Shown here: positions 61,501 to 64,000 of the stretch, in pieces | How the letters are laid out: the number at the start of each line of letters is the position of its first letter | Numbering within the stretch: position 1 is the first letter of the stretch | Assembly: GCA_009760855.2 (NCBI GenBank) | Contig: WPIO01000064.1 | Location: forward strand, 1,104,001-1,168,000 | Length of the DNA: 64,000 bases | Reading direction: 5' to 3' | Origin: Cristatella mucedo | Taxonomy: Eukaryota; Bryozoa; Phylactolaemata; Cristatellidae | Translations under genes and position numbers: made by a program | Notes under the pieces: generated by a model | What the model saw: the letters and a program-made list of their open reading frames with translations, nothing else | Told to the model about the DNA's origin: nothing | Database searches by the model: none

Positions 61501-63852
61501 GGGCGAGGGCGTACAGTGCGCTGTGTCTGAGGTGCAAACTCGTCGAGCGTGTCAGCTAGCGTCGTGTTGTAGCTATTTACCAATGATGACAGAGGGGAGG
61601 GAGGACTGAGCAGCAGAAGAGAAGCAGATATTTTCACACGGACAGTATCGATGTCGAGGATAGCGTCTGAATAATTGCAGTGCAGTACCAGTGATGCCCA
61701 GGCGAGATGAGAGGCCTTTGAGAAGAACTTGTTGATCGAAAGTATCAAAAGCAGCAGAAAGATTAAGCAAAATAAGCAGAGATACTCCTCCCAAATCTGC
61801 ATTCCCAAGATGGTCGTTATGCAGTTGAAGAAATGCTGTCTCTGTGGAGAGATTAGCTCTAAAACCAGACTGGAACTTACTAACCAGGTCTTATATAGGA
61901 CCGGTAGAAGGGGGACTGGGCGAAAGTTGCTCAGACACTCTCGGTCTAGTATCGCTTTCTTGAGAAGTGGCCTGCTTACAGCCTCTTTGAAAGGTGCTGG
62001 GATATGACATGGGGCTAATTGTGTACTTTTGACGTTAGTTATGCAATGCAGGAGCAGATCTATGCATCGTAAAAGCAGGACAGTGGGATAGAGTATTTGA
62101 GGACTAGTTGTCTTCTTTAATTAGGATATGAACTTTAGGATGAGGTCGCTCGTGGCTTCCTTGAATAATAATAATAATGCACTTGATGAAGCGCCCTCAG
62201 AGAACTCACTCTCTTTCTGGACATTTGCTGCAAAGGGAACCGCGATTGAATGGTGAGTAATATCATAAATCCTGTGATTGTGTTGCAAGAAGTGCAACCA
62301 ACACGGAGGTAAAATTTGCTCTCAATTGATCGCGATAGCAATCACGGCCACAAAGGGCACACGACGAAGACCTCCTCGATCTTCGTGTGCTCGAGTGTCT
62401 AAACGACATCTGAAATCGTGCAAAGGCACTTAACAAGTAGGCAAGCAATAGATGGAGGCAAGCACATAACGTGGCCTATGTAGACATGAAGACATGAACA
62501 CAGACATGTAGACCATATGAACGTGGACATAAAGGACAAGAGGAGAATGCTTCCATGTAAGTCTTCAGTCAAGCATCTGGAGCTGGTCTACAGTAACGCA
62601 GTTGCCACATTACTCCACTTCTTGCCGACCTGCACTGGCTACCAGTCAAGCAACGGATTGACTTCAAGGTTTTGTCGCTCACTTTTAGGTTACTTCATTC
62701 TTTGGCCCCAGCCTATCTCTCAGATATACTCCCCCATCAGGCCAAGCATCGTACCACCTGCTTTGTGGAATCCAACAGTCTAGAAATACCTCGTACAAAC
62801 CTCAAATCCTTTGGAGACCGTGCATATAGTTTGTATGCTCCCAAAGCCTGGAACTCCCTCCCGACTTGCGTCAGAACATCCCCTGACCTGACCACATTTA
62901 AAAAGAACCTAAAAACACACCTATTTAGGACAGCATTTAGTGGGTCCCTGTGATTCGTCCTTAATGTGCTAATGCTTGCTGACACTGTGCATGCTGCCAC
63001 TAACCATATTTGCATGCTGACCCTGTGCATGTCACCCCTAACCATGTTATTCATGTTGTTTGTTTATCAAGCATGATTTTACTCACCATTCAATTGCATT
63101 TCATTTCGCAGCAAATGTAAAGCGCCTAGAGAGAGAGATTAAGTTCTCTGAGGGCGCTTTATCAAGTGCATTATTATTAGTAGTAGTAGTACAACAACTG
63201 AAGAAAAATAACAAAGAGGACCGTTGCCTGGGCAACCTGAAAATCTGCTGCTGCTTCACAGCCGCAGGTTCGGGTAAGTAAGTGCACCAGCCAGTGCAAC
63301 AGCATCGAAGGGATTTCGACTACAGAAGCCTAAAGAGAAAAAGCTCTATAAATTCCCACCTTGCTGAAAGTCGGTTCGCCCGCAACCGCGAATCAGCAGT
63401 GCATCACCTGTGAAGGCCATGGCCATCTGGTGCAGCACCAAGGTCGTGCAGCCTTCAACGAGACAGTTGACCGTGACACGACACCTGCCTGCACGGACTT
63501 CGGCACAGTCGGCACATTCGGCCAGCAGCAGCCGGACGGCGGCCAAGGCGCCCGAGAGGAAGCTAGCAAGATGCACTTCCGGAATGGCAGCCGCCAACTG
63601 CGCCCTGCTGCTGCTGCTGCTGCTTCGAGCACAAGCCAGCGAGGCACCGAGGGGCCGGCTCCTCACCGTTGGTGTGACCGGGCGTCGAGCGAGCCTCGAG
63701 CTCGAAGTGACCGAAGCGCAAGCTTCCGCCGTCGGCCAAGTAGACGTCGGCCTTGGCCCCGGACCTGTCGCCGAGCACGCTGCGACATCCGCCGAAGCGC
63801 TGCTTCAGCTTGCCGGATGACGTCACGTGGTCGGCGTGAACGTGAGTATTCA
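52338..63852 (-). CDS. ETHE1: ETHE1 persulfide dioxygenase, last five coding exons (5' end outside the window)
   Basis: Mitochondrial matrix non-heme iron dioxygenase of the metallo-beta-lactamase fold. It oxidises glutathione persulfide to sulfite in hydrogen sulfide catabolism. CDS joins 63852-63667, 63452-63360, 58781-58692, 57925-57809 and 52408-52338, giving 185 residues from the split Val of VNTHVHADH to the stop, close to the roughly 180 of the human protein over the same span. Iron ligands are all present: His4 (THVHADH), His60 (STPGHT) and Asp79 (FTGDALL). Their spacing of 56 and 19 equals human His79, His135 and Asp154. [10 protein letters not shown] keeps the Arg matching human Arg163. 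PAHDY, LNPRL, NLNLP and PANLMCG complete the C-terminal half. Every intron is phase 1. The mitochondrial targeting exon and the start codon lie beyond 64000. Introns are filled with LINE and SINE copies. Confidence 0.95.
52505..52680 (-). mobile_element. SINE2 copy in the last ETHE1 intron
   Basis: The minus strand starts CCCTGGTTTGGTCCAGGGGT. It contains GTGCGTTCGAGCCCTGCGGT (B box), CATGGAAAGCACCTGCATAG and AGATTCAATTGTC, then GGGCTATACAAGTG. It lies about 100 bp upstream of the last ETHE1 exon on that strand. Confidence 0.75.
52700..53865. other. ETHE1 intron sequence without recognisable content
   Basis: A C11 run lies near 53438. No other feature was seen. Confidence 0.4.
53867..53938. 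repeat. (GA)n microsatellite abutting LINE A
   Basis: About 33 GA units with small interruptions. A truncated LINE A copy begins directly after it. Confidence 0.95.
53940..54245 (-). mobile_element. LINE A fragment
   Basis: Plus-strand words ACACAGGCCAGTAGACCAGC, GGATGTCACAAATGCATGGA, TGATCGTCTAATGAAAGGTC and TTGGAGCATGACATCTAGAT are the complement of the region between FVTSRLDFC and the post-RT linker. Confidence 0.85.
54250..54980. other. ETHE1 intron sequence without recognisable content
   Basis: No feature supported. Confidence 0.4.
54985..55526 (+). mobile_element. LINE A RT fragment
   Basis: Remnants [24 protein letters not shown] (frameshifted), and [11 protein letters not shown]. 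It ends at the post-RT linker, where (CT)n begins. Confidence 0.75.
55527..55621. repeat. (CT)n microsatellite in or beside the LINE A linker
   Basis: About 45 CT units with one TTCTTTAT interruption, starting right after the LINE A CFDP codons. Confidence 0.95.
55645..56830 (-). mobile_element. LINE A fragment
   Basis: (AAT)n, CCCTAAGAGAGGTCATCTCT, TTCTAGG, then the [36 protein letters not shown]. Linker and RT words follow (complement of SNQASSP at 56420-56470 and of [19 protein letters not shown] at 56530-56600). It lies head-to-head with the plus copy at 54985-55526. Confidence 0.82.
56831..57800. other. ETHE1 intron; no exon seen
   Basis: Open frames on both strands around 57138-57600 have no ETHE1 or other recognisable similarity. 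A C8 run lies near 57350. Confidence 0.4.
57809..57925 (-). CDS. ETHE1: ETHE1 exon encoding EEKVLNPRL and [12 protein letters not shown]
   Basis: 117 bp, phase 1 on both sides. The acceptor is CTCTCCGTGCAG|GT and the donor ATCG|GTAAAT. Residues [13 protein letters not shown] and [10 protein letters not shown] align directly with the human TVEEERTLNPRLT and NLNLPKPQQI. Confidence 0.94.
58692..58781 (-). CDS. ETHE1: ETHE1 exon encoding [13 protein letters not shown] and PAHDY
   Basis: 90 bp, phase 1 on both sides. The acceptor is strong (CCCTTTCAG|GC, 58783-58782) and the donor is ACAG|GTACTG. Human has ...CLIYPAHDYHG where this gene has ...[11 protein letters not shown]. The conserved PAHDY follows the helix [10 protein letters not shown]. 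The upstream intron is 4.6 kb and contains LINE A copies in both orientations. Confidence 0.94.
59265..61668 (-). mobile_element. LINE A copy, the longest in the window (linker, RT, C-terminus, 3' UTR)
   Basis: L2/CR1-like non-LTR retrotransposon in the ETHE1 intron. In element order: linker with [16 protein letters not shown] (about 61490) and [54 protein letters not shown]; the RT core at 60724-60254 with [34 protein letters not shown] and catalytic [12 protein letters not shown]; then [15 protein letters not shown] and a frameshifted C-terminus. The 3' UTR ends at (AAT)n at 59268-59283. Stops and frameshifts separate the parts, so it is inactive, though the 156-codon RT block is intact. 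Confidence 0.93.
61669..62158 (-). mobile_element. Second LINE A fragment (N-terminal RT region)
   Basis: It repeats, with about 10-20 percent differences by eye, the sequence found at about 60590-61050: [20 protein letters not shown] and [13 protein letters not shown]. The first copy breaks off where this one begins. Confidence 0.85.
62163..62275 (-). mobile_element. LINE A solo 3' tail
   Basis: AATAATAATAAT, GCACTTGATGAAGCGCCCTC, AGAGAACTCACTCTCTTTC, a short deletion, then GACATTTGCTGCAAAGGGAA to GGTGAGTAATATCA. Confidence 0.85.
62590..63192 (+). mobile_element. LINE A fragment with (ATT)n tail, well preserved
   Basis: Encodes [40 protein letters not shown] and [12 protein letters not shown], then a stop. 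The 3' UTR runs to CTCTGAGGGCGCTTTATCAA, GTGCATTATTATTAGTAGTAG. About 95 coding codons are open. It lies about 170 bp from the ETHE1 exon at 63360. Confidence 0.92.
63360..63452 (-). CDS. ETHE1: ETHE1 exon with [18 protein letters not shown]
   Basis: 93 bp, phase 1 on both sides. The acceptor GTTGAAG|GC at 63454-63453 follows only a moderate pyrimidine tract. The donor is CAAG|GTGGGA at 63359. The exon supplies the third iron ligand (Asp in FTGD) and the RGCGRTDF substrate-site loop. Joined to the previous exon it reads PGHTNGCTTLVL, matching the family. Confidence 0.95.
63667..63852 (-). CDS. ETHE1: ETHE1 exon with the THxHADH iron site
   Basis: 186 bp, phase 1 on both sides. The acceptor is a pyrimidine-rich tract ending CTGCTGCAG|TG at 63854-63853. 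The exon encodes [14 protein letters not shown] at the start and [11 protein letters not shown] at the end; the donor is AACG|GTGAGG at 63666. It carries two of the three iron ligands. The Cys found inside the human THCHADH motif is Val here, as in many plant and bacterial relatives (from memory). Confidence 0.95.
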
Positions 63853-64000
63853 CTGCAGCAGCGAAAGCCAACGACAGCCAATGGTGACAAGAGGGCGAAC
63901 CTCGAGCTGCTCTCGCTGCCGAGAGCGGTCACCCCCGACGCACCCGACGAGCGACCTCGCGCAAGCTGGCGCCCGAGCGTAAGTCGATCGACGCCGAAGC
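63853..64000 (-). other. ETHE1 upstream intron and window edge
   Basis: CpG-rich. No frame gives the expected preceding ETHE1 residues (acidic ...KELGL-type helix) convincingly, so the previous exon is placed beyond 64000. Confidence 0.5.

Overview
The window is animal (metazoan) nuclear DNA. It has spliced genes with GT-AG introns and GC-rich exons in an AT-richer, repeat-filled background. It carries L2/CR1-like non-LTR retrotransposons, tRNA-derived SINEs and long dinucleotide microsatellites. There is no operon structure, and no rRNA or intact tRNA gene was seen. I cannot name the lineage. CpG-rich exons and the repeat types suggest an invertebrate or early-branching chordate, but this is inference.

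Only two protein-coding genes are supported, both on the minus strand and both incomplete in the window. (1) Left end: the first two coding exons of a ZNF395/ZNF704/SLC2A4RG (HDBP/Glut4EF) family transcription factor, at 3453-2936 and 2619-2519. They are joined by a phase-2 intron and sit beside a CpG-island promoter region (about 3454-4600). The zinc-finger exons lie beyond base 1. (2) Right end: the last five coding exons of ETHE1, the mitochondrial persulfide dioxygenase, at 63852-63667, 63452-63360, 58781-58692, 57925-57809 and 52408-52338. All introns between them are phase 1, and the iron ligands are intact. The N-terminal exon(s) lie beyond base 64000.

The 45 kb between the genes, and the ETHE1 introns, are mostly decayed mobile elements. 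LINE family A (L2/CR1-like, ends in (ATT)n) has about twenty fragments in both orientations; the best reverse transcriptase is at 60254-60724. LINE family B (ends in (ACATT)n) has about seven fragments. One fragment of a third LINE (C) lies near 40.0-40.8 kb. SINE1 (A and B boxes, TTTA-rich tail) and SINE2 (tRNA-like head with a 3' tail shared with LINE A) are inserted between and inside the LINEs, giving datable nested insertions.

Other structures are a 21-bp coding-compatible minisatellite (28.4 kb), a degenerate 20-bp minisatellite (49.1-49.6 kb), a 50-bp-arm hairpin (38.6 kb), an orphan CpG-rich block (45.2-46.1 kb) and large (CT)n, (CA)n, (TA)n and (TG)n tracts. No obviously new multi-gene system was found. 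The most interesting material is the LINE-SINE tail partnership, microsatellite growth inside retroelement sequence, and the 38.6-kb hairpin.
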